Of a DNA stretch of 51,887 nucleotides, positions 1 through 8,086 are shown piece after piece. The stretch is from Xanthobacteraceae bacterium (lineage in GTDB: Bacteria > Pseudomonadota > Alphaproteobacteria > Rhizobiales > Xanthobacteraceae), in assembly GCA_019746135.1 (NCBI GenBank), contig JAIESI010000123.1, positions 1 to 51,887 of the forward strand. Direction: 5' to 3'. How positions within the stretch are numbered: position 1 is the stretch's first letter; each line of letters starts with the position of its first letter. The position numbers were made by a program, and so were the translations under genes. Below the pieces are notes generated by a model, which saw nothing but the letters and a program-made list of their open reading frames with translations, was not told where the DNA came from and did no database searches.

Positions 1-71
1 TAAAGCCCGAGCCAAAATCGGCCGCGCTTATCCAGACACTCCCAAAGAGTCAAAATCACTGTGACGAGCTA

Positions 72-899
72 CTAGTTCAAGGCCTTCTTGATCAGCGCGC
101 GTGTCAGCTCGACCGCTTCCCGGCAGACCTCGACGGGCGGCCGCTTCCACAATTCGGGGTTCGGGGCTTCGTAGCTCAGGTGCCCCGTAAAGCCCTTCTC
201 CTTGAGAAGCTTGAAGACCTCCAGCCAGCGAACGACGCCCTTGCCGGGCAGCAGACGATCGGTCGGCCGCTTCACACCGGCCTGAACCGGCGCGGGCGGC
301 GCGTCGCTGTACTGGAACGCCGCCAGCTCCGACGGATCGACGCCTTCGAAACCACGCCCGCCGGCTCCGCTGCGCTCGAGATGATAGGCGTCGAGCAGCA
401 TGCCGGCGTTCCTGCGGCCCGCGCCGTCGATCAGCTCGCGCAGCCGGTCGATGCGGTTGATGACGTCGTGCTGGGAGTTGAACTCGATCGCCAGGGTGAG
501 GCCATGCTCGCCGATCAGATCGGCGCCGCGCTTGAGGTTCTCGATCGCATCCTGCATCGGACCGACGAACGGACCCGGCGCCGTCATGATCTGCGAGCAG
601 TTCAGCGCCCTGGCATTGTCGCAGGTCTCTTTCAGATCGGCGAACAGCCGCCTGCTCTCGTCACCGGTCGCAAACAGCCAGCCGTATTCGCAACCCAGCG
701 TGCACACCGGCATCCGCTCGGCGCGGATCGCATCCAGCACCGCGCCGTTGGACATGCCTTTCTCGTAACAGCGCTTGAAGTCGGTGCGGCGCAGCTCGAC
801 CGCGTCGAAGCCGCCTTCGCGCGCCGCCGCGATCGCCGGCGCAAGATCCGTCGTGTCCACGCTCCACGTGTGCAGAGCGAGCCTGCCAAACGTCGTCAT
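72..899 (-). CDS. sugar phosphate isomerase/epimerase family protein (TIM barrel)
   Basis: A soluble protein of about 275 residues with the look of the xylose-isomerase-like TIM barrel (AP endonuclease 2 superfamily). It has an early LALHTWSVD strand, a metal-ligand-type glutamate in LAIEFN, the LLDAYH strand and a late SYEAPNPE strand. The family isomerises or epimerises small sugars and keto acids with a divalent metal; the substrate cannot be read here. I chose the ATG at 899 because AGGGGG lies 8 bases upstream; an in-frame ATG at 905 is possible but sits only 2 bases from it. It follows the TctC receptor gene by a few bases, so the two are probably co-transcribed, pairing uptake of an organic acid with its metabolism. 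Confidence 0.85.
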   Translation of the reverse strand: MTTFGRLALHTWSVDTTDLAPAIAAAREGGFDAVELRRTDFKRCYEKGMSNGAVLDAIRAERMPVCTLGCEYGWLFATGDESRRLFADLKETCDNARALNCSQIMTAPGPFVGPMQDAIENLKRGADLIGEHGLTLAIEFNSQHDVINRIDRLRELIDGAGRRNAGMLLDAYHLERSGAGGRGFEGVDPSELAAFQYSDAPPAPVQAGVKRPTDRLLPGKGVVRWLEVFKLLKEKGFTGHLSYEAPNPELWKRPPVEVCREAVELTRALIKKALN

Positions 900-911
900 T
901 CCCATTGCCCC

Positions 912-1889
912 CTACTCGAGCTTCACATTGGCGTCGCGCGTGACCTTGGTCCACTTCGCGATTTCCGCCTTGATGAATTCGCCGTACGCCGCGGGCGTCG
1001 AGAATTGCGGCTCCATGCCGGCGTTGGTGAGCGCCTTCACCGCCTCCGGATTGGCGAGCGCCTTGCGGAGCGCATCCGACAGCTGATCGATGATCGGCTG
1101 CGGCGTGCCGGCCGGAGCCGAAAGCCCGTACCACGACGTCACGTCGAAGCCCGGAAACGTGTCGGCGATGGTCGGCAGATCGGCAAAATCCGGATGGCGC
1201 TTCGCGCTCGTAACAGCAAGCGCGCGAACCTTGCCGTTCTTGATGCCGGGGAGCGCCGAGGGGGCGGCAGGCATCATGAAGGATGCCTCGCCGCTCATCA
1301 CCGCGATCACGCCCGGACCGCTGCCGCGATACGGCAGGTGGGTGACGTCCATGCCGCCCGCGAGGGTGCGGAACAGCTCGACCGCGAGATGCTGCGATGA
1401 GCCTTGCCCCGGCGTCGCGTAGCTCAGCGAACCGGGTTTGGCTTTCGCCGCGTCGATCAGCTCCCTGGTCGACCTGACCGGCAGCGCGGCGTTCACGATC
1501 AGGATGTTCGAGGTGCCGCCCGAAAGGCCGATCGGCGCGAAATCCCTGATCGGGTCATAGGGCAGCTTGGGGTAAAGCCCGGGATTCACGCCATGCGTGG
1601 AAATGTTCGAGAGAAACAGCGTGTAGCCGTCAGGCGCCGCCTTGGCGGCAAGCTCGGAGCCCAGCAGCCCGCCCGCGCCGGGGCGATTGTCGACGATGAT
1701 CTGCTGGCCGATCTCGGCGCCGATATGGGTTGCGAGCGCGCGGCCCACCGTGTCGGTCGCGCTGCCGACGGCCTGCGGGATGATGATCTTGATGGTGCCC
1801 TTCTTCGGATAGGGCTGCGCTTGCGCGGGCACGGTGACGGCGAAGAGAGCGACGGCGAAAACAGCAAACATCAAACGTGCAAACGGCAT
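912..1889 (-). CDS. Bug/TctC-family periplasmic solute-binding receptor
   Basis: 325 residues: an N-terminal signal peptide ending near VPAQAQ, then the tripartite-tricarboxylate-transporter receptor fold. Family hallmarks are IIIPQAVGSATDTVGR, VDNRPGAGG, the DGYTLFLSN strand, YDPIRDFAPI and the C-terminal APAGTPQPIIDQL. These proteins bind small carboxylates in the periplasm. No TctA or TctB membrane genes are nearby, so it is an orphan receptor, as is common in this lineage. It is transcribed just ahead of the TIM-barrel isomerase (6-12 base gap). No clear Shine-Dalgarno was seen before the ATG. Ligand unknown. Confidence 0.93.
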   Translation of the reverse strand: MPFARLMFAVFAVALFAVTVPAQAQPYPKKGTIKIIIPQAVGSATDTVGRALATHIGAEIGQQIIVDNRPGAGGLLGSELAAKAAPDGYTLFLSNISTHGVNPGLYPKLPYDPIRDFAPIGLSGGTSNILIVNAALPVRSTRELIDAAKAKPGSLSYATPGQGSSQHLAVELFRTLAGGMDVTHLPYRGSGPGVIAVMSGEASFMMPAAPSALPGIKNGKVRALAVTSAKRHPDFADLPTIADTFPGFDVTSWYGLSAPAGTPQPIIDQLSDALRKALANPEAVKALTNAGMEPQFSTPAAYGEFIKAEIAKWTKVTRDANVKLE

Positions 1890-2259
1890 GTGAGAATTCC
1901 ACGGGCAAAAACGGGCCGGCGTTTATAGCACGACCCTGGCGTTGACGACGCACTCTCGGGGTTGCGGGTGCACCGCACAACACCCCTTGGCCTCAACGCA
2001 AAAGCGCCGTCAGAATTGCGGAGACCGGGCACCATTTGCCGCGGTTCATCAGCATCGGTGGATCGCCCGGCGACGACGCCTTTTCGCGCGCGTCCAACGA
2101 CCGACCCGCGCGCCGTCTCAAGCCGGGCCAGCGCGCACCGAAGCCAAGCCGGCGGCAAAGCTATTGCGTGCACTGTCACCGCAATCTCCGCTAGAGTTTC
2201 GGGATGCGTGATCGCAGCAGCGGACATCGACGACGCGAATATCGCAGACGGCGGGCCGA
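1890..2259. other. intergenic region, nothing recognised
   Basis: About 370 bases between the start of the TctC gene and the next plausible gene. Open frames exist in several registers but encode arginine-rich, low-information sequence typical of GC-rich shadows. The promoter of the TctC-isomerase unit should lie near 1890-1980, but no convincing -35/-10 pair or palindrome was found. Confidence 0.5.
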
Positions 2260-2577
2260 ATGAAGTATTCGTGCAGATCGGGCTTGCTTCGAGCGGCCCA
2301 CGCCTATGATCTTCAGGCAGATCGTCTTGTCCAGCACGGGCCTGCGGCAACTGTCGATATTCTTTTTTCGGACATTTCCGAAATCGTTCTGTTCAAGGAA
2401 CGCCGTCCCGGTTCGTCGCGCTTGTATCGGGCCTGCAAGATCATGGCGGGGCGAAGCAAGCTCGTTCTGACATCTGCGCATCGCACCGGTCTGCTCCAAA
2501 CACAGGATCGGACAGGATTCTACAATCCGTTCATCAAGCAGTTCATACGTCTGGCGCTGGCTCTTACATTTCCATGA
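2260..2577 (+). CDS. hypothetical protein, possible small PH-like domain
   Basis: 105 residues. The middle and C-terminal part look like a real protein: DILFSDISEIVLFKERRPG, then a two-stranded segment KLVLTSAHRTG and a closing DRTGFYNPFIKQFIRLA. This is the pattern of small alphaproteobacterial proteins in which beta strands (DI-E-V-LY) are followed by LTSxxxxG and a DRxxxYxPFV helix. The N-terminus is less convincing and no good Shine-Dalgarno precedes the ATG; the next in-frame upstream stop is at 2209, so a longer start is unlikely. It is isolated and convergent with the downstream minus-strand gene. Function unknown; it could be degenerate. Confidence 0.45.
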   Translation: MKYSCRSGLLRAAHAYDLQADRLVQHGPAATVDILFSDISEIVLFKERRPGSSRLYRACKIMAGRSKLVLTSAHRTGLLQTQDRTGFYNPFIKQFIRLALALTFP

Positions 2578-2668
2578 TGACAAACAGGCATCTTGCGCGG
2601 CGACCGCCAGGAGCGGGTGTAAAAGCAATAGCGCCACCTGGGTTGGCCGTGCATCTGCTTCGCGGGAC

Positions 2669-3457
2669 TCAGCTGTTGGCATTCAACCGCCTCGCCTCAC
2701 CAAGGACGAGATTGCCGATACGCTTGCCGCGGTTGCTCAGGAAACGCAGGACACCGGCATCGATAAAGTATGTCAGGAGAATCGAGTCGCGCGCCGGCAC
2801 CTGCGGTCCAACGGGATCAGCGGAATGCCAGGTGTCATCACCGACCGCAAACGCATATCCGCTGTTGGGCGCGAATTTCATGCGACTGGACTTGGGCAAG
2901 AGCCCATTCGGCAGAACCTCGTGAAAAACAGTGCCGACGTGACTGTAGAGAGCATCGGGCGGCAGATAGAACTGAACAGTCATTCCCTTCCCCTCGCTGT
3001 CGGTATGCGGCTTGATGCGGTAACCCGTCCGATCGTGGATCAGCGCGGGAACCGGATACAATTTGACGTTCGATGACGAGGCGCCGAATCTCCGGCCAAG
3101 ATTTGCCGCGAGACGGCGCCTGAAGGCCGCCTCGACGCTTTTGGCCGACAACGCCCGGCCGACGGCCGCCCAAACGGCACGCTTGCCGGGCGGCAACCGG
3201 CGGACACTTTCGGGAAACAGGTCCAGTTTGTGCCGGGTGCAGGTCCCATCCGGGAGCACATTCACGTCGCGCCGCCCCCTGTAGGGCCTGTAGTCCGACA
3301 GGTCCGGCTTGAGATGCATCATCCGCTCGTACAGCGAGCGCGGAAACACCTGATCGAACTCCAGATGAAAAAACGGATGCTCAACCGCTCGAGCGTTCTC
3401 GATCGCGTCAACCAGACAGCCGGCCAGTGACGAAGTATCTTGCTCTGCAGCACTCAC
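2669..3457 (-). CDS. 2-oxoglutarate/Fe(II)-oxygenase-like protein
   Basis: 262 residues starting at a GTG. The C-terminal half reads as a double-stranded beta-helix: IKPHTDSEGKGMTVQFYLP supplies the HxD iron-ligand motif, the distal histidine is in DDTWHSAD, and RDSILLTYF gives an arginine where the 2-oxoglutarate carboxylate is usually held. The N-terminal half (FFHLEFDQVFPRSLYERM) resembles the lead-in helix and strand of prolyl-hydroxylase-like oxygenases that act on proteins or surface sugars. Substrate unknown. The GTG lacks an obvious Shine-Dalgarno; the next in-frame ATGs lie inside the domain. It lies downstream of the tRNA on the same strand. Confidence 0.7.
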   Translation of the reverse strand: MSAAEQDTSSLAGCLVDAIENARAVEHPFFHLEFDQVFPRSLYERMMHLKPDLSDYRPYRGRRDVNVLPDGTCTRHKLDLFPESVRRLPPGKRAVWAAVGRALSAKSVEAAFRRRLAANLGRRFGASSSNVKLYPVPALIHDRTGYRIKPHTDSEGKGMTVQFYLPPDALYSHVGTVFHEVLPNGLLPKSSRMKFAPNSGYAFAVGDDTWHSADPVGPQVPARDSILLTYFIDAGVLRFLSNRGKRIGNLVLGEARRLNANS

Positions 3458-3638
3458 AGCTTGGTATCCGCGCGTTATGTCATCGCGTCAGCGGCCGGGC
3501 AGGAGGTCGTGCGAAAGAGTTCGCGATCAATGAAGCAATCGATCTTACCAACCACGTCCGCGTGGTGGCACCCGACCACCCCGGCGCGGGCTGTTGAGAC
3601 CAAGATTTGATCGATTGCCACAATTGACGCACGTTCGT

Positions 3639-3712
3639 TGGAGCGGGCGAAGGGAATCGAACCCTCGTATGAAGCTTGGGAAGCTTCCGTTCTACCATTG
3701 AACTACGCCCGC
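3639..3712 (-). tRNA. tRNA-Gly (anticodon CCC)
   Basis: Read on the minus strand, a 7-bp acceptor stem (GCGGGCG/CGCCCGC) is followed by a D arm, anticodon stem GAAGC/GCTTC around loop TTCCCAA (anticodon CCC, decoding GGG), a T arm with GGTTCGATTCC, discriminator T and encoded CCA. The length of 74 bases and T73 are normal for tRNA-Gly. No integrase or attachment repeat was seen beside it. Confidence 0.96.
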
Positions 3713-3739
3713 GCCGTTTTGCGGCGCACCCACCATAAA

Positions 3740-3778
3740 CGCGGCCGCGCCCAGGGGGAAGTCCTTGGCGCGGCCGCG
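3740..3778 (-). terminator. 12-bp perfect inverted repeat, probable terminator
   Basis: CGCGGCCGCGCC (3740-3751) and GGCGCGGCCGCG (3767-3778) form a perfect 12-bp stem with a 15-base loop. On the minus strand it is followed by TTTATGG. It lies between the stop of the molybdenum hydroxylase large subunit and the tRNA, so it probably ends that operon. The T tract is short, so efficiency is uncertain. Confidence 0.55.
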
Positions 3779-3906
3779 AATGATTTGCGGTGGCTGCTTC
3801 CAAAGCGCACGAATTGATGCAGCTCGACTCGCTGCGGACCCCCACCCCGACCCTACCCCTTTCAGGGGGAGGGAGCGCACCGTCCGAGTTGCACGACGTT
3901 TCTGCC

Positions 3907-6108
3907 TTAAACCAGCTTCACGTTCTTCAACGGCAGGTTGCGCACCGGCTTGCCGGTGGCGGCGAAGATCGCGTTCATCACCGCCGGCGCCGCGACGCAG
4001 ATCGTCGGCTCGCCGACGCCGCCCCAGAAGTCGTGGGTCGGCACGATGACCGTCTCGACCTTGGGGAATTCGGCGAGCCGCATCAGCTCGTAGGTGTCGA
4101 AGTTGAGATTGGTCATGCGGCCCTTCTCAACGTTCATCTCGCCGTAGAGCATGGCGGAGAGGCCGTAGGCCACCGAGCCTTCGACCTGCGCCGCGATCTG
4201 GCTCGGGTTCACCGCATGGCCGCAGTCGAGCGCCAGCACCATGCGATGCACCTTGAGCACGCCCTTGTCGCTGACCGAGACCTCGGCCGTGGCAGCCGAA
4301 TAGCTGCCGTAGCCCATGAACTGGGCGATGCCGCGGTGCACGCCCGCGGGCAGCGGCTTGCCCCAGTTGCCCTTCTCGGCCGCGGCGTTGAGCACGCCGA
4401 GGTGCTTGGGATAGTCCTTCATCATGGCGCGGCGAAACTCGAGCGGATCCTTGCCGGCCGCCTTCGCCACCTCGTCGATGAAGCACTCGAGGTAAATGCC
4501 GTTCTGGTTGGTGTTGACGCCGCGCCACGGGCCGACCGGCACGTGGGTGTTGCGCATCACGTATTCGATCAGCAGGTTCGGCACGTGATAGCCGAGCTGG
4601 GCGTCGCCGGGCTCGGCGTAGTAGCCCTGAAGCTGGCGCATGTCGCGGCCGCCGACGATGCCGCGCGGATTGAGCGTGGCGTTGATCGACTGGCCGGAGA
4701 CGCGCAGATGCAGCCCGGTGAGGTTGCCGGCCGCGTCGAGACCCGCGGTGAGCTTGCACTGCGAGATCGGGCGGAAGAAGTCGTGCGCCTGGTCCTCCTC
4801 GCGGCTCCAGATCAGCTTGATTGGAATCCCGGGGAATTCCTTGGCGATGGCGGTGGCCTGCCGGGTGTAGTCCTGCGTGCCGCCGCGCCGGCCGAAGCCG
4901 CCGCCGAGGTCGTGGCGGTGCACCTCGCACTTGCCGATCGGAACCCCGGACACCTCGGAGAGCGCCGCAAGCGACGCCTCGAGGTTCTGCGTCGGCACCC
5001 AGCACTCCGCCTTGTCGGCGGAGACCCGCGCGGTGCAGTTCATCACCTCCATGCAGGCGTGCGACAGGAACGGCGTCGAGTAGACCGCCTCGACCTTCTT
5101 TGCCGCCTCATTGATGGCCTTCAGCGCATCGCCGTTCTTGCGGTCGCCGTTGGTCGTCGTCGCGGTGAGGCCTTCCTTGAGCTGCGCGGCGATGCTCGAG
5201 TTGGAGACATTGCCGTTGCCGGCCTCGTCCCAGACGACCGGCAGCGCGTCGAGCGCCTTCTTGGCGTGCCACCAGGTGTCGGCGACCACGGCGACGGCGC
5301 TGTCGCCGACCTTCACCACCTTCTTCACGCCGGGCAAGCCTGCGACCTTCGATCCGTCGAAGCTCACCACCTTGCCGCCGAACACCGGGCAATCCTTGAT
5401 CGCGGCGTTGAGCATGTCCGGCAGCTTGACGTCGATCGCGAACACCTTGCTGCCGTTGAGCTTGTCGGCGGTGTCGAGGCGCTTCAGCCCCTTGCCGGCG
5501 ATGGTCCAGGTCTTCGGGTCCTTGAGCTTGATCTCTTTCGGATCGGGCGGCGTCAGCTTCGCCGCGGCGGCTGCGACCTTGCCGTAGCGGATCGAGCGCT
5601 TGCTTGCGGCGTGGGCGATGACGCCCTTCGACACCGTCACTTCCGCGACCGGCACCTTCCACTGGTCGGCCGCGGCCTGCAGCAGCATGATGCGGGCCGC
5701 AGCGCCCCCTCGGCGCACATAATCCTGCGAGGTGCGGATGCCGCGGCTGCCGCCGGTCGACATGTCGCCCCAGGCGCGCTTGTTGGCGAGATTGCGGCCG
5801 GGGGTGATGCCCTCGGTCCTGACCTTGCTCCAGTCGCATTCGAGCTCCTCGGCGACGAGCTGGGCCAAGCCGGTGAGCGTGCCCTGCCCCATCTCCGAGC
5901 GGGCGATACGAATGATGCAGGTGTCGTCCGGCCGGATCGCGACCCAGACGTTCAGTTCCGTGGCGACGGCGCCGTTCTGCGCCTGTGCTTCACCGAGGAA
6001 CGGAACGTTCATGCCGAGCGCGAGGCCGCCGCCGGCGGCCGCCGCTGAACCGACGATGAACTTGCGGCGGGAGAGATGCTTGCCCTTGCCGAATGTCATT
6101 TTTCTCAT
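3907..6108 (-). CDS. xanthine dehydrogenase-family molybdopterin-binding subunit (IorB/aldehyde oxidase type)
   Basis: 733-residue catalytic subunit of a two-component molybdenum hydroxylase. A Tat signal (LSRRKFIVGSAAAAGG) near residues 11-30 shows export of the folded, cofactor-loaded enzyme. The family signature continues with RSEMGQGTLTGLAQLVAEEL, a GGGFGRRGG cofactor loop, WSREEDQAHDFFRP, and a C-terminal GVGEPTICVAAPAVMNAIF segment whose GVGE glutamate is the usual catalytic base. Length and layout fit isoquinoline 1-oxidoreductase/aldehyde dehydrogenase beta subunits without fused FAD or Fe-S domains. The Fe-S subunit gene lies 12 bases upstream; GGAGG precedes the ATG. Electrons presumably leave through the Fe-S subunit to a cytochrome. 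Substrate (N-heteroaromatic or aldehyde) unknown. Confidence 0.94.
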   Translation of the reverse strand: MRKMTFGKGKHLSRRKFIVGSAAAAGGGLALGMNVPFLGEAQAQNGAVATELNVWVAIRPDDTCIIRIARSEMGQGTLTGLAQLVAEELECDWSKVRTEGITPGRNLANKRAWGDMSTGGSRGIRTSQDYVRRGGAAARIMLLQAAADQWKVPVAEVTVSKGVIAHAASKRSIRYGKVAAAAAKLTPPDPKEIKLKDPKTWTIAGKGLKRLDTADKLNGSKVFAIDVKLPDMLNAAIKDCPVFGGKVVSFDGSKVAGLPGVKKVVKVGDSAVAVVADTWWHAKKALDALPVVWDEAGNGNVSNSSIAAQLKEGLTATTTNGDRKNGDALKAINEAAKKVEAVYSTPFLSHACMEVMNCTARVSADKAECWVPTQNLEASLAALSEVSGVPIGKCEVHRHDLGGGFGRRGGTQDYTRQATAIAKEFPGIPIKLIWSREEDQAHDFFRPISQCKLTAGLDAAGNLTGLHLRVSGQSINATLNPRGIVGGRDMRQLQGYYAEPGDAQLGYHVPNLLIEYVMRNTHVPVGPWRGVNTNQNGIYLECFIDEVAKAAGKDPLEFRRAMMKDYPKHLGVLNAAAEKGNWGKPLPAGVHRGIAQFMGYGSYSAATAEVSVSDKGVLKVHRMVLALDCGHAVNPSQIAAQVEGSVAYGLSAMLYGEMNVEKGRMTNLNFDTYELMRLAEFPKVETVIVPTHDFWGGVGEPTICVAAPAVMNAIFAATGKPVRNLPLKNVKLV

Positions 6109-6120
6109 GGCATCCTCCCC

Positions 6121-6591
6121 TTACGACCGGGTGCCGGTGGTCGTGCCACCAGCCGCCATGTGCACCGCCTCGCGGACGCGCTGATAGGTGCCGCAGCGGC
6201 AGATGTTGGTCATCGCCTCGTCGATGTCCTTGTCGGTCGGGCGCGGCTTCCTCTTCAGCAGCGCCGCCGCCGCCATGATCTGGCCGGACTGGCAGTAGCC
6301 GCATTGCGGTACGTCGACCGCGGCCCAGGCCTTCTGCACCGGGTGCGACGAATTCGGCGACAGCCCCTCGATGGTGACGATCTTGTCGGAGGCCTTCACG
6401 GTGCCGACCGGGATCGAGCAGGAGCGCTGCAGCTCGCCGTTGATGTGCACCGAGCACGCGCCGCATTGCGCGACGCCGCAGCCGTATTTGGTGCCGGTCA
6501 GCCCGACCTGCTCGCGGATCACCCAGAGGAGCGGGGTGTCGTCCTCGACCTTCACGTCGCGGACCTTGCCGTTGATGTTCAATTTCGCCAT
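6121..6591 (-). CDS. (2Fe-2S)-binding subunit of molybdenum hydroxylase (IorA type)
   Basis: 156 residues with both Fe-S domains of the family: the plant-ferredoxin-like cluster [12 protein letters not shown] plus a later RSCSIP cysteine, and the helical C-terminal cluster CGYCQSGQ plus [10 protein letters not shown]. It moves electrons from the molybdenum site of the neighbouring large subunit. No signal peptide is present, as expected if it is co-exported by the Tat signal of its partner. GGGAGG lies before the ATG. First gene of a two-gene operon with the large subunit. Confidence 0.95.
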   Translation of the reverse strand: MAKLNINGKVRDVKVEDDTPLLWVIREQVGLTGTKYGCGVAQCGACSVHINGELQRSCSIPVGTVKASDKIVTIEGLSPNSSHPVQKAWAAVDVPQCGYCQSGQIMAAAALLKRKPRPTDKDIDEAMTNICRCGTYQRVREAVHMAAGGTTTGTRS

Positions 6592-6839
6592 TCATCGCCT
6601 CCCGATATGCGAACGTTGCGGCGCGCAACCTTAGCCGTCCCAAGGACGGCGTCGCTTTGCTCGCTTATGCCGTTGCGGGCTTACGGCCCGCGGCCAGGTG
6701 AAATTTTTTGTTGTTGTTCGGGCGCGAGCTTAGCGCGGCCGCCGTGGGCTGCCTATGCAGTTTTGAGCCGTTCAAAGCTGGAAGCGGTCACGCTTTTGTC
6801 AAATATCGAGCCGGGGCCAATCCGAAGCGCACCAGCTGC

Positions 6840-7805
6840 CTATTCCGGCTTGATGCCCGCGGCCTCCACCACCTTGCCCCACTTGGCGTATTCCTCGCGG
6901 ATGATGCTGGCGTATTGCTGCGGGGTGGTGCCGACGGTGACGACGCCGATCGCCGCCATGCGCTCCCTGAAGCCGGGCGTGGCGACGATGTCGGCGGTCG
7001 CGCGATGCAGCGTGTCGACGACGTCGGGCGGCGTGCCGGCCGGTGCCACGAGTCCCACCCCGGAGCCGACCTCGACGCCGGGGAAGCCTGCCTCGGCCAT
7101 GGTCGGCACGTCCGGCAGCGCGGCGATGCGGGACGCGCCCGCCGAGGCGAGCGCGCGCAGCCTGCCTTCGCGGATCAGCGGCAGCAGCGAGTTGATCGCG
7201 CCGATGAAGACCTGGACACGGCCGGCGAGCACATCGGGAATGGCGGCGGTCGCGCCGCGGAACGGCACGTGCACCATGTCGACCTTGGCCTGCAGCTTGA
7301 AAAGCTCGCCGCCGAGATGCTGCGGGGTGCCGACACCGACCGAGGCATAGCTCAGCCGGTCGGGCGAATGTCTCGCAAGCTCCGCCAGCTCCCTGACGGT
7401 GCGCGCCGGCAGCGAAGCCGGCACGACCATGACGAAGGGCACGTCGGCGACGAGGTTGATCGGCGCGTAATCGTTGACCGGATGGAAGGTCGGCGTGCGG
7501 GCCAGATGCGGCGCGATGGTGAAGGACACCGGCGCGATCAGCAGCGTGTAGCCGTCGGGCGGCGACTTGGCGATCCCGGCATAGGCGATGGAGCCGCCGC
7601 CGCCCGGGCGGTTCTCGACCACCGCGTTCTGCCTGAACCGCTCCTGGAAGCCGGCGGCGAGCTCGCGGCCGACGATGTCGTTGGAGCCTCCCGGCGTGAA
7701 CGGCACGATGATGCGGATCAGCCGGTCGGGGAAGCCTTGCGCATGAACCGCCGAAGTCAGCGCCGCGATCGTGACGGCGCACGCGGCGAGCAGCCTGTTC
7801 AGCAT
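6840..7805 (-). CDS. Bug/TctC-family periplasmic solute-binding receptor
   Basis: 321 residues from the ATG at 7805, which has a strong GGGGGGAG Shine-Dalgarno; the open frame continues upstream without protein-like sequence. Signal peptide to SAVHAQ, then IIVPFTPGGSNDIVGRELA, VENRPGGGGSIAYAG, PDGYTLLIAP, and the late APAGTPPDVV segment typical of tripartite-tricarboxylate receptors. It is the second of three apparently intact receptors here and, like the others, has no TctAB neighbours. It lies downstream of the molybdenum hydroxylase promoter region but too far for clear co-transcription. Confidence 0.93.
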   Translation of the reverse strand: MLNRLLAACAVTIAALTSAVHAQGFPDRLIRIIVPFTPGGSNDIVGRELAAGFQERFRQNAVVENRPGGGGSIAYAGIAKSPPDGYTLLIAPVSFTIAPHLARTPTFHPVNDYAPINLVADVPFVMVVPASLPARTVRELAELARHSPDRLSYASVGVGTPQHLGGELFKLQAKVDMVHVPFRGATAAIPDVLAGRVQVFIGAINSLLPLIREGRLRALASAGASRIAALPDVPTMAEAGFPGVEVGSGVGLVAPAGTPPDVVDTLHRATADIVATPGFRERMAAIGVVTVGTTPQQYASIIREEYAKWGKVVEAAGIKPE

Positions 7806-8086
7806 GGGCTCCCCCCAAAGGCTCAGGGCGATGCATCGTAGCGGTTTGCCGAGGCGTTCCGGAAGGGGCCGACGTCCGCTTCCGGCCAACCACGACCTGC
7901 TCGCGGCCATCCTCGGCATGACCGTTTCGGCCCGTTGCCGGCGGCTGGTGGCCTCGCAAGGGGCGACCCGGCAGATCGGATTGCAGAAGGGATCGACAAC
8001 AATTCGAGCAACAGGGCAGATGATCTGCCCCATTGCGGCCGCGGGAATTGCAAATTGCCGCCAAACCCGCAGGGCATCCCGCGGCG

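Noticed and set aside
2191..2682. 163-codon minus-strand open frame
   Set aside because: Arginine- and serine-rich, antisense to the more protein-like frame at 2260-2577, and overlaps the stop of the oxygenase-like gene.
3480..3845. 121-codon open frame across the tRNA
   Set aside because: It runs through the tRNA-Gly gene and a repeat; no motifs.
3790..6048. A 752-codon open frame on the plus strand opposite the molybdenum hydroxylase
   Set aside because: It is the mirror of a clearly conserved gene; its translation is His/Arg/Ala/Val-rich with no motifs, as expected for a GC-rich shadow.
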